A stretch of 64,000 nucleotides of DNA, from assembly GCF_001649575.2 (NCBI RefSeq), contig NC_051439.1, positions 8,580,942 through 8,644,941 on the forward strand. The letters run 5' to 3'. The notes below the pieces were generated by a model. It did not search any database and was not told the origin of the DNA. It saw nothing but the letters and a program-made list of their open reading frames with translations. Positions 1 to 12,560 of this stretch are shown piece by piece. The position numbers were made by a program, and so were the translations under genes. How positions within the stretch are numbered: position 1 is the first letter of the stretch; every line of letters starts with the position of its first letter. Source of the stretch: Kryptolebias marmoratus. Lineage: Eukaryota > Chordata > Actinopteri > Cyprinodontiformes > Rivulidae.

Positions 1-17
1 NNNNNNNNNNNNNNNNN
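1..17. other. Assembly gap (left edge)
   Basis: The first 17 positions are N, so sequence immediately to the left is unresolved. Confidence 0.99.
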
Positions 18-753
18 TCTTTAAAGGGGAACGAGTAGATTAAACTCAAGCGGGCGGCGCAGGTTGGGAACGAAGGTGCCGATCGCCGCTCCCGGGTCTG
101 AAATTGTTTTAGCCCCGATGTAGAGACGTTCTAAACGCGGAACCCTGGGTTTAATCTATCTGGGCGGGTCCTGACGGGTCCTGATCCGGCCCTCCATATT
201 GGGACAGATCACGTCTCCTTTGCTTCTCATTTTGTGTATTTAGCGAATACCGTATTTTCTGCACTATAGTGCGTACTGGATTATTATAGTCCGGAAACTA
301 CGGTACTTCTAGTGACGGTTACTTTGAAGTTTTCTTTGCAGCCAAGGAACAATATTAGATCTCTGACCCGAGTTAAAGTCCATCAGAGCAACAGCGAGTC
401 TGCTTTAATGTATGGTCTTTTTTTTTTCAGTATTTTCTTCTTGTTGGTAGCTGTATGATCGGAGTTTTGTTCGTGGCTTTTAAGCTGTTTTAATGGAGGA
501 AAATTCATAGAAAGAGGAACGCTAAAATCTTTAAGTTGGATCTATTTTCTTGTCATTAAAGTCTGTTTGCTGTAACTTCTATATGTTATGTAACTGGGGG
601 GTAAAGGTGTTTGGATGTGAATGATTTAACATATTACATCTGAAATCAGGGTTAATTTAGGTATTTTTTCAATGAAATATGGATCTAGATTCGTCTTCGA
701 GGAGCAAGTTTTTCATTTTGGCCCCCTTGTGTCACTGAGTTTGACACCCCACT

Positions 754-955
754 CACACACACACACACACACACATCGGACGTCAGGGGATGTTGATGTT
801 GGTGAGTTTCTATCCCGACTGGAAGTGCTGCCAGGCCGACAGCTGCTCCGAGCTTCACATTCCTCCACGTGTTATCCGAGATTGGAAACTCCGGGGAGCG
901 TCTGCTAGGGATCCGCTCACACACACACACACACACTCACACACACACACACACA
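754..955. repeat. Two (CA)n microsatellites
   Basis: CA tracts lie at about 754-775 and 918-955, separated by unique sequence. They give the repeated Thr-His open frames on both strands, which are not genes. Confidence 0.95.
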
Positions 956-1469
956 AGCAGCAGCGTGGAATCACGTATGCAGGTCGGGAGAGCAGACGAG
1001 GCTAGATGTCACAGGCCTTATAATAGAGGGATGCCCTCCCTAAGCCGCTTCGCATGAGAGCCCAGAAAATCAAACTGTCATATCAATGAGCGGCTCAGCT
1101 CCCCCCCCCCATCTCTCTGCATCCTTTTTCTAAAAAAAAAAAATAAAAAAAATTTCCTCCCCCCCCCTCATGGCTTTCTCGAAAAAAAAAAAAAAGCAGG
1201 TTTGCAGTTTGAAGGCAGCGCTGCCCGATTCTTCTCGCTGTCACTCCTGACGGCGTGAGACACGGGAGGAGCGGAGGGGGGAGGAGGAGAAGGATGGGAG
1301 GGAGAACGGGAAGAACACGAGCCGTTAGCGGCGGGCTAAACGGAGCGCCGACCAAGAGGCCGGCTTCTTTAACTAAAAGGACTTCTTGTATCAAATGCAA
1401 ACACCTGTTTTTCCTTCTTTTTTTCCCCCCACTCCTGTTTTCAGCTTCTAAAAGCTGCAGACTTTCATT

Positions 1470-1519
1470 CTCCTCCTCCTCCTCCTTCTTCTTCTTCTTC
1501 TTCTTCTTCTTCTTCTTCC
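1470..1519. repeat. (TCC)n/(TTC)n trinucleotide repeat
   Basis: A polypyrimidine TCC run passes into a TTC run. A Ser/Phe-rich open frame across it is an artefact of the repeat. Confidence 0.9.
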
Positions 1520-2089
1520 AGTTTCCTTTAAAAGCTGACTCCGTGGCAGCATCCAGCCCCCCGCCCTGAATGTCAGATTTTGGGCCGAATTAACAGAATC
1601 ACTGAACACAATATGTAGCAGCAGATGGTGCGTGGTTTCTCTTCCTGAATCTTTTTTTTTAAATATATTTTCCCTTCTTTCCCATCTCTACTAGTCAGTA
1701 ACATTTTGCTGCTCCGGTGTTTGGGCGCCGCTCGCCGTTTGTTTGTTTGTTTGTTCTTTCTGCTCTCTTTCCCTCTTTGTCACAGATGTAGCCCGACATC
1801 ATGTCCACCACGCTGGCCTTAATCTCAGAGCCAGCAGCTGCCGGTCGATTGTGTCGAGAGGTGTTTGCGTGTTTTTGAATCGGGACCGAAACAAGAGCGT
1901 TTAATCTGACGGAACAAAGTTGGAGCACCTCAAATGTGTCGATTGGAAAAAAAGTTGGGAAGTTGCTTCATTCGGTTGTTGGCGAAAGAAGGGAGAGGCT
2001 CTGAAGCTCGTTTCTGTCGTTATCGCCCGCGGCTGAAAGGGTGATGGCGTTTTATCCTGCGTCTGAGCGCGTGGTGCGTGTGTTTGCTT

Positions 2090-2430
2090 GTCTGTTAGCG
2101 AAATATCTCTTTAACCTCTCGATGGATTTGAATGAAACTCTCAGAAAGTAATCGCTGGATCAACATCTGCAACTCATTAACAACTGGTGTAAACACAATT
2201 TAAGATGGCCGCCGCAGCTAATCAACTTAACAAAACACAAACATGGCTCTAATTCAGTTAGTTTTACAGATATTTAGCTGAAATTTGGTGTGGTAGTAGC
2301 TGAGAGTTATTCACAACATATACTCTGTGCGCTAACACATATCGCTAGATTTTGCAATATTGTGCTTCACGTCATTTTGACCGAAACGGCTACAACTCCA
2401 TCTCTAAGAGACACCAGTTCATGATCAAAA
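2090..2430 (+). repeat. Dispersed GATGGCCGCC-core repeat, copy 1
   Basis: This shares an ordered series of blocks with copies elsewhere in the window: a start around AGCAAAATATCT, then GGATTTNAATGAAACT, AAGTAATCACTGGAT, a core AAGATGGCCGCC (here at 2202-2213), AAAACACAAAAATGGCT, GTCAGTTTTACAGATATTGA and GTGTGGTAGTAGCTGAGAGT. No coding capacity is visible. The class (SINE, MITE or other) could not be assigned. It is the most complete copy on this side of the window. Confidence 0.75.
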
Positions 2431-2727
2431 ATGTGGCTGACTGAAGGTCTTCTACGGCTTCTTTTGACCCCCTCGATGCATGCAAACGTGACATTTCTTT
2501 CGACCTTTAGAAAAGGAAAGAACAAGTCGTGTCTCAGAAAATGTCAGCCTGTTTTTCTATTAAGCGTTTTGAGTCTGAGCAGATTAGGAGGACAAGAGGA
2601 CGGGAGGACAGGAGGACGGATTGAAGGAAGGATGCCGCAGCCTCGCAGCTCAGTTCGAGGCAGATCTGGGGCTGGGAAGCTTGTGTTACACTGCTAGACA
2701 ATGAGCTTCTTTCACCCCATCCTCACC

Positions 2728-2741
2728 CACACACTCACACA

Positions 2742-2772
<31 letters not shown>
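2728..2772. repeat. (CA)n microsatellite
   Basis: Almost pure CA dinucleotides with a few CTCACA interruptions at the left end. Confidence 0.95.
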
Positions 2773-2774
<2 letters not shown>

Positions 2775-3952
2775 TCAACACAGAGGCATTCTGTCTTGAA
2801 AACTGTTGTTGTTCCCCCGTTGCACAACATTTGGCTCCTCTAATTTCATCCCGCTCTGCCTTTTCTCCGCCGCTCCGTGCTCGACATCGCCCCGCGACCG
2901 CGCCCCTCTCCTACGGCGTGCGCTTTGCTTCTGGCCCCGGGGTCTCCGGGACGCCGCGTAACCAGATAGTGGGGTAGACAGAAATTGGATGGGTGGGGTG
3001 GGGTGGGGTGGGGGTGTTGTCATCATTATGTTTAAATTCCCAGGAATTTTCCCCTCCCGGTGTCCTCATGTGCTCCCCTCCCTCCAGGCGGTGCTCATTA
3101 GCCCCCTTTGGCCCTCGCTGAACAGGTGGGGCATGTTTGGCGCAGCCCCTTTGACATGCAGTCGGGCTTAATTGGGATTGGAGGACCACCCCACCCCTCC
3201 CCTGCATGTACCTCATAAGCACCCCCCACCCGCACCCCTCCTCCTTCCAATTGTCCCTGTCCTGTTCCCTGGAGGTGAGGCTTCTGAGCTGAAAACAAAA
3301 AAAATTCCAGCTCCAGGCTCGTCTTGGCTTGTCTCCAGGCCCGGCTGAGTCAAACCAACCGACTGCCCCCCGTCCCCCCACCCCCTCACTGTCAAAACAT
3401 TATAACAAGCACCACCCGTACAAGCTGGATTCGTATGCAGACGTAGCCCTCAAATGTCACCGGGCCGCTCCAACCGTCAGCTCCTCCACCGTCTGGCTCA
3501 CTTTTTGTTTTGTTTTTTTTAGCTGAACCTCTCACTCTTTTTTTTTTTTTTTTTCCCCTGCTTATTTTGACTTTTTTTTTTCCCAAGGATGCAGCGAGTC
3601 GCGGGCTTATCCTCGTGTGACTCTCTCGTACGCCGCCGAGTAAACACGAAGCGTCGCTACTTATGTCTGCATAATTACAGGCACGTCCTCCCGCCGTCTC
3701 CTCAAGCAAACACTTGACACTACCTTGGAAAAGGTGTTTTTCTTCAAAAGAAAAAGCGAGTCTTTGTTATTCCACCCGCCTCTGTCTTCCACCACGGTTC
3801 CCGGCTCTGCGAGATCTCATTATCTTGTTTATTCTAACAAATAAAATGCCTAATTTTGAACACGCGTGGAAATCCAGACCCAGCGGCAAGACGACGGGGT
3901 GAAGAAGATGGCGTTTGACTCCGATGTGTGTGTGTGTGTGTGTGTGTGTGTG

Positions 3953-4184
3953 NNNNNNNNNNNNNNNNNNNNNNNNNNNNNNNNNNNNNNNNNNNNNNNN
4001 NNNNNNNNNNNNNNNNNNNNNNNNNNNNNNNNNNNNNNNNNNNNNNNNNNNNNNNNNNNNNNNNNNNNNNNNNNNNNNNNNNNNNNNNNNNNNNNNNNNN
4101 NNNNNNNNNNNNNNNNNNNNNNNNNNNNNNNNNNNNNNNNNNNNNNNNNNNNNNNNNNNNNNNNNNNNNNNNNNNNNNNNNNNN
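3953..4184. other. Assembly gap flanked by (GT)n and poly-G
   Basis: 232 N. A GT tract runs into the left edge and a G homopolymer flanks the right edge, so the missing sequence is probably simple repeat that could not be assembled. Confidence 0.98.
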
Positions 4185-4732
4185 GGGGGGGGGGGTCGCG
4201 CGCTAATCCCAGCCAGAGGGGAGGCTTTTGCACATTTTCGGTGTGTTAATGACTGTGCTCGGCTGCCTCTGTAATGGGGCCACCTGTCTACTCATTAGCC
4301 TCGTTACCCAGCCTTTTAATTGCCCCCAAACTCCCCCCCCCCTCCAACACACACACTTTCTCACTTCTTTCCCTCTTGACAATTTCTCCTCGTCGCAGGA
4401 GGCAAGCCGGCGGGCGTCTCTAATCTGACATCGCCTCGTGTGGCAGGGATTATGTGTTGAGGTGCAGGTGTGTAAAATGGGATTGGGTGTGGTTGTCCGT
4501 CTGCAGCGTACGGAGGCGTTTTTGCAAAGGGACCGCTGTGACCTCGGTTACAGGAAGCTCATGAACGTAATGCAGGGCGGAGGGATTCGTCGGGTGGATT
4601 TGTGTTCGCTGGAACCGCCCACAGCTCCACCTCTGGCCTCCATCTTCGGTTTAACGGCGAGAGAAAACATCTTTATACAGAACTGAAACTGAATGCTGAG
4701 TGATGAGTGGCTGCTGAAGTCTGATAAAAAGA

Positions 4733-5200
4733 GGCTAAAATAGTTGTTCAAGTCAAAACAGCTGCTAGAAGTAGGCAAACGGAAGCTAAAGCTAGTAGAA
4801 GCTAAACAGATGCTAAAAGGAGCTTAACGGAAGCTAAAGCTAAAACACGCTAAACAGAAGCTCAGGCTAAAAGTAGGAAAATAGATGCTAAAGCTAAATA
4901 CATGCTAAAAAGAAGCAAAACAGATGGTAAACGAAGCTAAACAGAAGCTAAAACTAAAAGTAGGAAAACGGGCGCTTAAGCCAATAGAAGCTACACAGAA
5001 GCTAATGCTAAAAGTAGCAAAACAGATGCTAAAGCTCAAAGAAGCTAAAGCTAAAAGAACCACAACAAATGTTGAAGGAAGCTAAACAGAAGCTAAAACT
5101 AAAAGTAGCAAACCTGTAGCTAAAATAACTAATACAGTAGCCACAAGTGGCAAAACGATAGCTAAAAGTAGCAGAACTCTAGCTAAAAGATAAAAAGGTT
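4733..5200. repeat. Degenerate GCTAAA-type tandem array
   Basis: About 470 bases are built from diverged units around AAGCTAAA, arranged in longer patterns such as AGCTAAACAGAAGCTAAA followed by GCTAAAAGTAG. Unit length varies (about 6 within about 25-30), so it is a decayed minisatellite and not a clean microsatellite. A related short patch occurs near 23700-23830. Confidence 0.85.
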
Positions 5201-6339
5201 AGAACAGTAATTAAAAACGGCATCAGACAAAAACAAAGGACAAATCCTGAAGCGTTCTTAAAGAGAACAATGTTTTTGAAGGATTTGATGAAATCTGTGT
5301 ATTCCAATATGTAATATGATATTAAATAATGTTAAATACTTTTGAAAAGTGTAGAAGTTATAAAAGTCACAGCACACAGTTCCCAGTTGAGCTTATCTAC
5401 GGCTTGTTAAAGTGTGTGAAAGCAGTTCAATTGCAAAATTTAGAGAAAAAAATAAAACAGGAAAACAGTGACCTGAATGCTGACTCAGCATTCATGAAGC
5501 TGCTGTGTTTTTCGGACTCGTCTGCTCACGCTTCCCACCATGATCATTTCTCCTCAGAAACGGGAAACTACAGCCGATTGTTTTATTGGATTCGTGGATT
5601 TTTCCGGCCAGTCGAGCATCTGTTTTTGTTTGGGGTTTTTTCCAGCACAGTGTTTCTCAGGGGAGCTGAGGGAATCTTTCTTATTCGGTTTTCCTAAAAA
5701 TCGAGTCTTTATCCCGCTGGGATTCAGGCAGACTCCTCGGCCCGAAGCGGGACGTCATTCATCTCGATCGGTCTCTAAGACTTCTTAGGACTGATCTGAC
5801 CAAGAAGCCGGCGTGGGGAGGTGAACCAACGTGGAAGAAGTCCTGCATCAAACCTCGCAGTCTCAGTCTGGATCGCCATAAGCTTGTTCGATCTCACACA
5901 GACGTGTTCCCTCCATCAGCCACTAATGACGGTAGAGCCTTTATTTATTTTTTTCCTGCTGTATTAAAATCAACATTCCTGCTCTGACTCTAGGTGAAAG
6001 TCTCTTAAGAGTCATCATATTTTCCAGTCCGCTCGATTTTTCAAACCGTTCAGAGGTTGCTTGTTCGATCCTCCTCGGCTTCCTCTGGTAATCCCGTTTC
6101 CTCCCACCCCTCTGAATCGTTCTCGGCGTTGGGACGGTTGTCTGGGCTGCTGCCAGTCAAGTTACATGAGAAAACAGGCGGCCGTGCATTCCTGCTGTAC
6201 GAAACAGCGCACTCGGGGGAGGGGATTCCCTCCCCTCTCCCCTCTCCCCCGCCCCTTCTCTTTAGTTTTCTGTGCATTCCTGAATTGTCTCCCACAGCCG
6301 ACTCTGGCGTTCTTCTTCTCCTCGTGCCGCTTGGCCTTT

Positions 6340-6540
6340 ATCTCGGGCATCTGAACTACGTAATCATTCGTGGCTCAGAGCGATTTGAGTGGCATTTTTG
6401 CAGAGTGATCTCCCGATGAGCTTAATGGCGTAACGGCTTATATGGAGGGGAAAATACAAATATAATACTCAGCATCGGCGGGTTTTAATTAGACGGATAT
6501 AATGCACCGCTTGACGCCGCTAAGACCCTTGTTCTGCCGT
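6340..6540. promoter_or_regulatory. Candidate intronic regulatory patch
   Basis: Unique sequence of balanced composition, free of the surrounding simple repeats, with ATTA and TAATTAG homeodomain-like cores and an AATAC/ATATAA-rich centre. It resembles fish conserved non-coding elements in texture only; no alignment was possible. Confidence 0.25.
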
Positions 6541-6957
6541 TGACCACAGCGGGACAGTCGCCTCTTAAAACAATCTGAACAAAACCTGATGGGGGGGAAG
6601 CTCACCACACTTTGTCCTGCAGTTCACTCTGATGTAGAAACCCAGGTAGTCTTTTATAAAACGCTTAGCTGAAAGGGAAACAAAAAGAAGCTATAACTTT
6701 AGAATATTCCCAAGAATGGCTGTTGTAATTGTGTTCAGACTACAAAACTTCAGCATGTAGACAAAAGGGGGTCCGGACCGCCAGCAGAGGTTAGGTTTGA
6801 GTGACAACGTCTCCACGCCGTTCACATCTGTCGTCTGAATGTAGTCCCACCCCCTCAGGACTGATGTTAACGCCAGGTGTCAGTCATTCCCAGTCTTGCA
6901 TCAAATCATAGCTTCGGAAACAAAAAACTCGACTGACTATAATCTGCCGGATGTACG

Positions 6958-6960
<3 letters not shown>

Positions 6961-7002
<42 letters not shown>
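6961..7002. repeat. (CT)n microsatellite
   Basis: Uninterrupted CT dinucleotides. Confidence 0.97.
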
Positions 7003-7005
<3 letters not shown>

Positions 7006-9289
7006 GGATGAGCTGGATGGTTCTCATCGGTCCGCGTCACTTCAGTGAGTTCTGTTTTTTTTTATGACACGTCGAACACAAAACTCCCAAACAGTCGGAA
7101 GCCGAGCTGGATTTGATGCATTTGGGTTCAAAATATGTGTTTTTATACTTCAATAAATGGTTTGAACGGAAAATACTTAAACACCTTCTGCTGGGAGCAT
7201 GTGTTCCAACATATAGGAGCACGCTCTGCTCCCCCCCCCCCACCTCGCTCCAACATTGTCCTCATTGTCTCCTGTTACTCCCCGTCACTCCAACTCCTGT
7301 TTTCCCTTTTAACCCCCCCGTCTCCTTTACGTCGTCTGTGTTTAAAGTCTAAATTACCAAGCAGTCCGTCTGAGTCCTCGGGCTGCTATTGATCAGCGAA
7401 CAAAGACTGAGGAGTGAGCCGAGGCTGCCAGAGAAGACGCCCGCAGCGCTTTCTCTCTCCAACCGAGGGTCTATTTCTGTCCGTCTCGGGCGCGTCGGTA
7501 TCGGCTGTAGTTGCCCGGGACGCGGGGGAAGCGGGTCAACGGGGGGAGTTCAGTCAGTCTCGAGAGGTCGACCACTTGGAGACGGGGAAACGTAAGCTTT
7601 CCGTCATGTCCGCCTCGCCCAGAAAATGTTTACCTTTGAGGAAGGAGGTGGCGGAGCTCTGCGGCAGTCCGCCGAGCTTCAAGTGGTCGCATGTTGCTGC
7701 TCCGTGTAAACACACGCTGACGGGCTGATCTCATCTACAGCCAGCACATTCCTGTGTTGGGATACGGAGCTAGACTCAAGTCGGGAACGCGCAAGGAGAC
7801 GGGGTTGGGTCTTTGTCAGAATCTGTCTGGTTTGAGATGTCCTGATCAAGACATCGGTCCACGCTGCCCTCGTCTCGTCGTGTTCCCAGGTTCCCGTCAC
7901 CGCTCCAAACCCGATAAAAGCACACTTGAGATCTCAGTTTATGATTTTTAAGGTCGTTGCTTGATTAAAACGATGACACCGAAGACCTGCAGCTAAAACA
8001 AAAACCCTCTAACATGAAACGTGCTGCTAACCCTGCTGATAACTTCCTTTCGACGTGGAAGGTGGTGCCACGTACCGAACTCACCCGGGACCGCCGTTTT
8101 CCGCTTTTTCATCCTTTCAAAACAAACCGGGGTGACAGGAGGACGCTCCGTGGACAGAACCTGGCGTGTCGCTGGCAGGTGGCGGCCCAAAATATATTAA
8201 AGGAAATAAAAACATCTCTCACGACAGTCACGTTGGCTCCTCAAATCTGCCCATTTTAATTAAACTTTAAATATTCAAACATCCCTGCTCATGCCTACAT
8301 TTAGGCGTAGATGTTGATTTTACTGGTCGTCTACGTCAATTAGACATCCAAAGGAGGTACAATGTCTTCTCTGTAGAGATACGCTGGCTTTCTTGTAAAG
8401 GGAGCTTATAAATAATCCATTTTTATTCCCGATTTTTACCTTTTTCCTCATTAAGCAGTCCCCGAACTGGGATCGTTGCAGCTCTACGGTGCCCATCAGT
8501 GACCTGGTAAAGGTCTTGGAACGGATCACCGATTAGTTTTCTCGCCCGAAGCCAAAGGCAGAGCCGTGGTCGCACGGGCGGTCGGCGAATAATGTCGTGA
8601 GCCGGTGAATGGATTTGAATGATTCCAGATTGTCGCCACAGCAAAGCGACCTTCACTCAGACAGTCCTACGGGCGTCGATTTCAAATTTTGTGCGGTAGT
8701 AGCTGAGGCTCGTCCTCCGAGCGCCAACGGACCGATCGGGAAAAGAGAAGAGACGAAGAAGAAAGTCAAAGTAAAAGAGTGAATGTTCTTGTCTTTCTTT
8801 TGTTCGCCGCCCCCTGACAGCGAGCAGGCCGGAGCATGCTTTGCTTCAAAAAAAACAGAAGCTTTGGTTCTCAGTCGGCGTAACGGGGGGGGGGGGGTTA
8901 TTTTTCCTGCAGGTCTGTGAGACGTAACGGGCGAATGGCTGGGCTTGCCGCTGCCTGCCTGCCGCCGGCTGAGAATGGCGCTCCTGTTCGCCTCCGATCC
9001 GGTCCGGTCCGGTCTGGTTTGGCAGCGCACACACGACAGAGGTGGCTGGGAGGTTGTGGCCGACGAGAGCCGAGAGTTTCAAACTTGGGGAAAAAAAACA
9101 ACCCACCAGCCTCTGGGCCCTCGTGCTCCCGCGGACGTTACCTCGGGGTCCGCCTGTGTTGATGTTTCCTAAAGTCGAGGCGGGGAAAACACGAAGCAGT
9201 CCCGACCACGAGGCTCGGTTTCACTCCGCTTTCTTTGTTTTTCCTTTCCGGGTCGGGCGGGACCTGGGCTTTTGGGCTTTACGTCGCCT

Positions 9290-9545
9290 AAAACTGTAAA
9301 ATACTTCACGAACCACCGGACAAATTGGAATGAAACTTACACAAACTAATCATGAAATGTGCACCTTTTAAATGACTCACTTTCGGAGTTAATCCAATTC
9401 AAGATGGATGCCACAGCCAACCGATCCTTAAAAAACACAAAAATAGCTACAACTCAGTCAGTTTGACAGATGCTGAGCTAAAATGTGACGCAGGGGTAGC
9501 TGAGAGTCCTCTACAGCACATACTCTGAGCGTGTTGCGTAACGTG
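9290..9545 (+). repeat. Dispersed GATGGCCGCC-core repeat, copy 2
   Basis: It shows the same block order as copy 1: GAACCACCGGAC, AATTGGAATGAAACTT, CCAATTCAAGATGGATGCC (core diverged at 9401-9412), AAAACACAAAAATAGCTACAA, CAGTCAGTTTGACAGAT, GGTAGCTGAGAGT. A short fragment of the same family lies near 8678-8712 (GTGCGGTAGTAGCTGAG). Confidence 0.75.
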
Positions 9546-9714
9546 CGTTCTATTCTTCTTCTGATGTTTTATTTTATTTTTTTTTTAGCTTGATTGGGCC
9601 TAAACTTCAGAGGCAGGGAAAGATCTATGTTGTCGAGCGGCTCCGGTTTCAACAAACATCCACGGACTATTAATAAATCCTAGCTGCTCGGCGCAGCGGG
9701 GTGCAGGAGGCATC

Positions 9715-9740
9715 TGTGTGTGTGTGTGTGTGTGTGTGTG
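9715..9740. repeat. (TG)n microsatellite
   Basis: Pure TG dinucleotides. Confidence 0.95.
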
Positions 9741-10213
9741 CACGTGTTTTAACCAGACTGCAATCCATAGCCTGAAGTTTAAACAAGACGTCAAAACTTC
9801 TTCTTTTTTCTTTTTTCTCCCACAAACTTGAGGAAACAAAGAATTCTGCGTCCCTCTCGTACCGCAGTTTTAAGCCACCACTTTCATTTCTTGCATTCCT
9901 TTTAATTCTACGTATATTTATTTAAAAAGTGACCACTGCTAGAAGGAAGAGGATGCAAGTGAAGGGTCTGAAGGAAGTCGAGCGCGTGAGGAGGTGAAAG
10001 ATTCACAGAAAAGGGAAGTGAGGTTAAGGAGCGACGGTATGAGATGTGATTTGTGAGCCACGGGAAACGGGCTCGGAGGCCCTTTCAGGCCCAGATGCCG
10101 TGTGTTTCCTCCCGATAATGCTCAGCAGCCTCACATGCAGACGGCCACACAGGTCCCGTTAGCCACCAGAAGGCTAACATTGGCCAAAGGTGCGGCACGA
10201 CACGACCACAAAT

Positions 10214-11262
10214 CTGAAAAGGTTGGGACGTTGTGTGAAACGTCGATAAAACCCCAGAGTGCAGCGATTTTCAAGTTTCACGAACCCACATTTCATTCAC
10301 ACTGGAAACATATTAAATGTTTTAAACTAAGAAATGGTGCAATTTATTTTTTTTGATGGCGGCAACACTTGTCAGAACAGTTGGGTCAGGTCCATGTTTC
10401 CTCTGTGAAGCATCTCCTCCTCTTTAAACATCAGTCTGTAAACATCCAGGAGCTGAGACGAGCAGCTGCTGGAGGTTTTAGAGGGAATGTTGTCCCATTC
10501 TGCTCTGATGGAGGATTCTAGCTGCTCAACAATCCTGAGTCTTTAATGGTGAGAGGTCTGGACTGCAGGCAGGTCCGTTCAGCTCCATTACAAAGCCATA
10601 GTGTCATAATGGATGCAGTCTGAGGTTTAACATCATCTTCCTGAAATATGCAAGACCTTCAGTGAAAATGACAATCTGGATGGAAGCAGATGTTCTAAAA
10701 CCTGTAAATACTTCTCTACATTGTTGGTGCCTTTCCAGATGTGTAAGCTGCACAGGCCAGAGACACTAATGCACCCCCATACCATCAGAGAGGCAGGCTT
10801 TTGAACTGAGTGCTGATAACTGACTGGATGATGTGGCATTCATGGTTTCTAAAAGGAATTTGAAATTTGGCTCCATCTGACCACAGATCAGTTCTCCTCT
10901 GTCCCTCAGTCCATTTTAACTGAGCTTTGGTCCAGAGAAGACAGCAGTGGTTCTGGATGGTGTTCTCTATTTTCTGTTAAGGAACATATTTCAGAACTAC
11001 TTTTAGACAGTTTTTTTTTTGATAAACTGGTGAACTTCTGCCCATCTTTATTTCTCATTCAGCCTCTGTTTCCTTCCTGTACCACTCACGTTCAGTCTTT
11101 TGTTGTCCCCGTCCCATCTTCTGAGATTTCACTGCCATAAAACTCAGCATGACCTAATTTTTTTCCTAAAAATGTTACCATTTCTTAGCTTAAACATGCG
11201 CTCCATCGCATAGAACAAACTACATGTTTATGAGAATTGCAAAATGTTGGGATTATATTTCC
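10214..11262 (-). mobile_element. Tc1/mariner-like DNA transposon relic
   Basis: The minus strand of 10640-10830 encodes KPASLMVWGCISVSGLCSLH and then HIWKGTNNVEKYLQVLEH, characteristic of the middle of fish Tc1-like transposases, which are DDE enzymes that cut and paste DNA. Further left on the same strand a frame-shifted tail resembles the segment before the last catalytic residue. The ends form long imperfect inverted repeats: the left end (about 10218-10340, AGGTTGGGACGTTGTGTGAA then ACTAAGAAATGGTGCAAT) matches the reverse complement of the right end (about 11165-11255, ACCATTTCTTAGCTTAAACA then AATGTTGGGATTAT). Frame breaks make it inactive. It sits inside the hs6st1 intron. Confidence 0.8.
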
Positions 11263-12284
11263 CTGCCTCATTTGTGGTAAAGTGCCAAAAGCCTACAAGC
11301 ATCTTTTTCCTCTTTTTTTTTTCTTTCTAGAGTACGTGGAAACAAAGACGTGCATGGGAGATGTAAGCGAAGGAGGGCAAGAAGTCCTCAAATTGAGAGA
11401 CGAAACAAAGATGCGCGTGGTGTATTTTTATTTGTTTTTTTTTTCCTTTTGTTCTTCTTTCTGCCGTTTCTTTGTTTGTTTGTGAGCCGGGAAAGTTGGC
11501 CGCCTTCGTGATGCACGTTCCACCTCATGTTTAAGTTCAGTGACTGAGGACAAGAAGAAACAGTTCTCAGACAATCGCTTCATCACACCGACTAAAGCTT
11601 TATTTCTTTTCTTTTTTCTCCTTGCTGATTTCCATACCATTAGTCTGATTGGATAAATCAATAAGATGGTAAATAAATTTGTTTCTACCTTGTTAGATGG
11701 GGGTTTTTCTCCCTTTTTTGGGGGGGAAGTGGGTGTCTTTTTATGAAACCTGTAAATCTAGCTTGTGAGAGGAGCCGTGTCCAGACGGAGTTCCTGCTCT
11801 GTCAGAGGAGGATCTTAAATCTGAGCGTCGAGACGCCGAGTGACTCATATTGATACCTGCGCGGCTGGTGTGAGTGGTGGGAGGGGGGTAAATGTCTGCC
11901 GGAGTGTTTGTGAAGGCAGAGGCCAGCGAAAGCTCGTTAAGGGTCGGAGTCCACGACGGCAGTTTTTTGGGAATCCTTACTGTCCGATTAGAATCACGCT
12001 TCAAACAAAAGTTCTGAATATTTTTGCTCCAAACTGCTGATGTTTAATGGGTTTCCTCAAAGAGAGGGGAGTCAAAATGCTGAGAGGGGTGGCGAAAGGT
12101 TTCCAAACAAACTCTCTTTCTTCCATGTTTCCACCGTTTTGGTTTTTTTTCGGTCCCCTTGTAGAGCGTGGCTTTGTCATGGTGCGTTTATGCTATTTTT
12201 TTAATCAATTTATGGACTTGTATTTCAAGTTTTAGTAACGATTATGGTGCAAACAAGTTTTTTATTGTAAGTTTATATTTGGAG

Positions 12285-12560
12285 GTTATCTAAGGACCCC
12301 TGCTTGGTGTTGGGTGACCCACACTGGGGTCCCGACCCCAACTTTGGGAATCGTTGGCTTAAAGAACGAATATTAACAGTAAAAGGAACAGAGTTTACTT
12401 TGTAACGCTGCGAGTAGCAGCCATCTTGAAGTCCTAACTGGCGGTAGTTGGAGTTGCTCCTACTTTCCCAGTGGGACGTCCCACTTGAGGAAATTTACGA
12501 CTAGGAACTCAGAAATGTCCATTTCCCAGTACTACTGGAACGCAGTGTAAGTATCTTCCA
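12285..12560. repeat. Probable DNA-transposon debris
   Basis: GGGGTCCCGACCCCAACTTT with AATCGTTGG resembles hAT-type terminal sequence seen in fish genomes. The following stretch (CAGCCATCTTGAAGTCC, GGGACGTCCCACTTGAGGAA, GGAACGCAGTG) resembles another dispersed fish repeat. Boundaries and class are uncertain. Confidence 0.35.

Noticed and set aside
672..1057. Overlapping open frames on both strands near the left edge
   Set aside because: They are created by CA repeats (Thr-His or Cys-Val runs) and have no family or splice context.
3850..4274. Open frames across the first gap
   Set aside because: They consist mostly of unknown residues over N plus GT-repeat translation.
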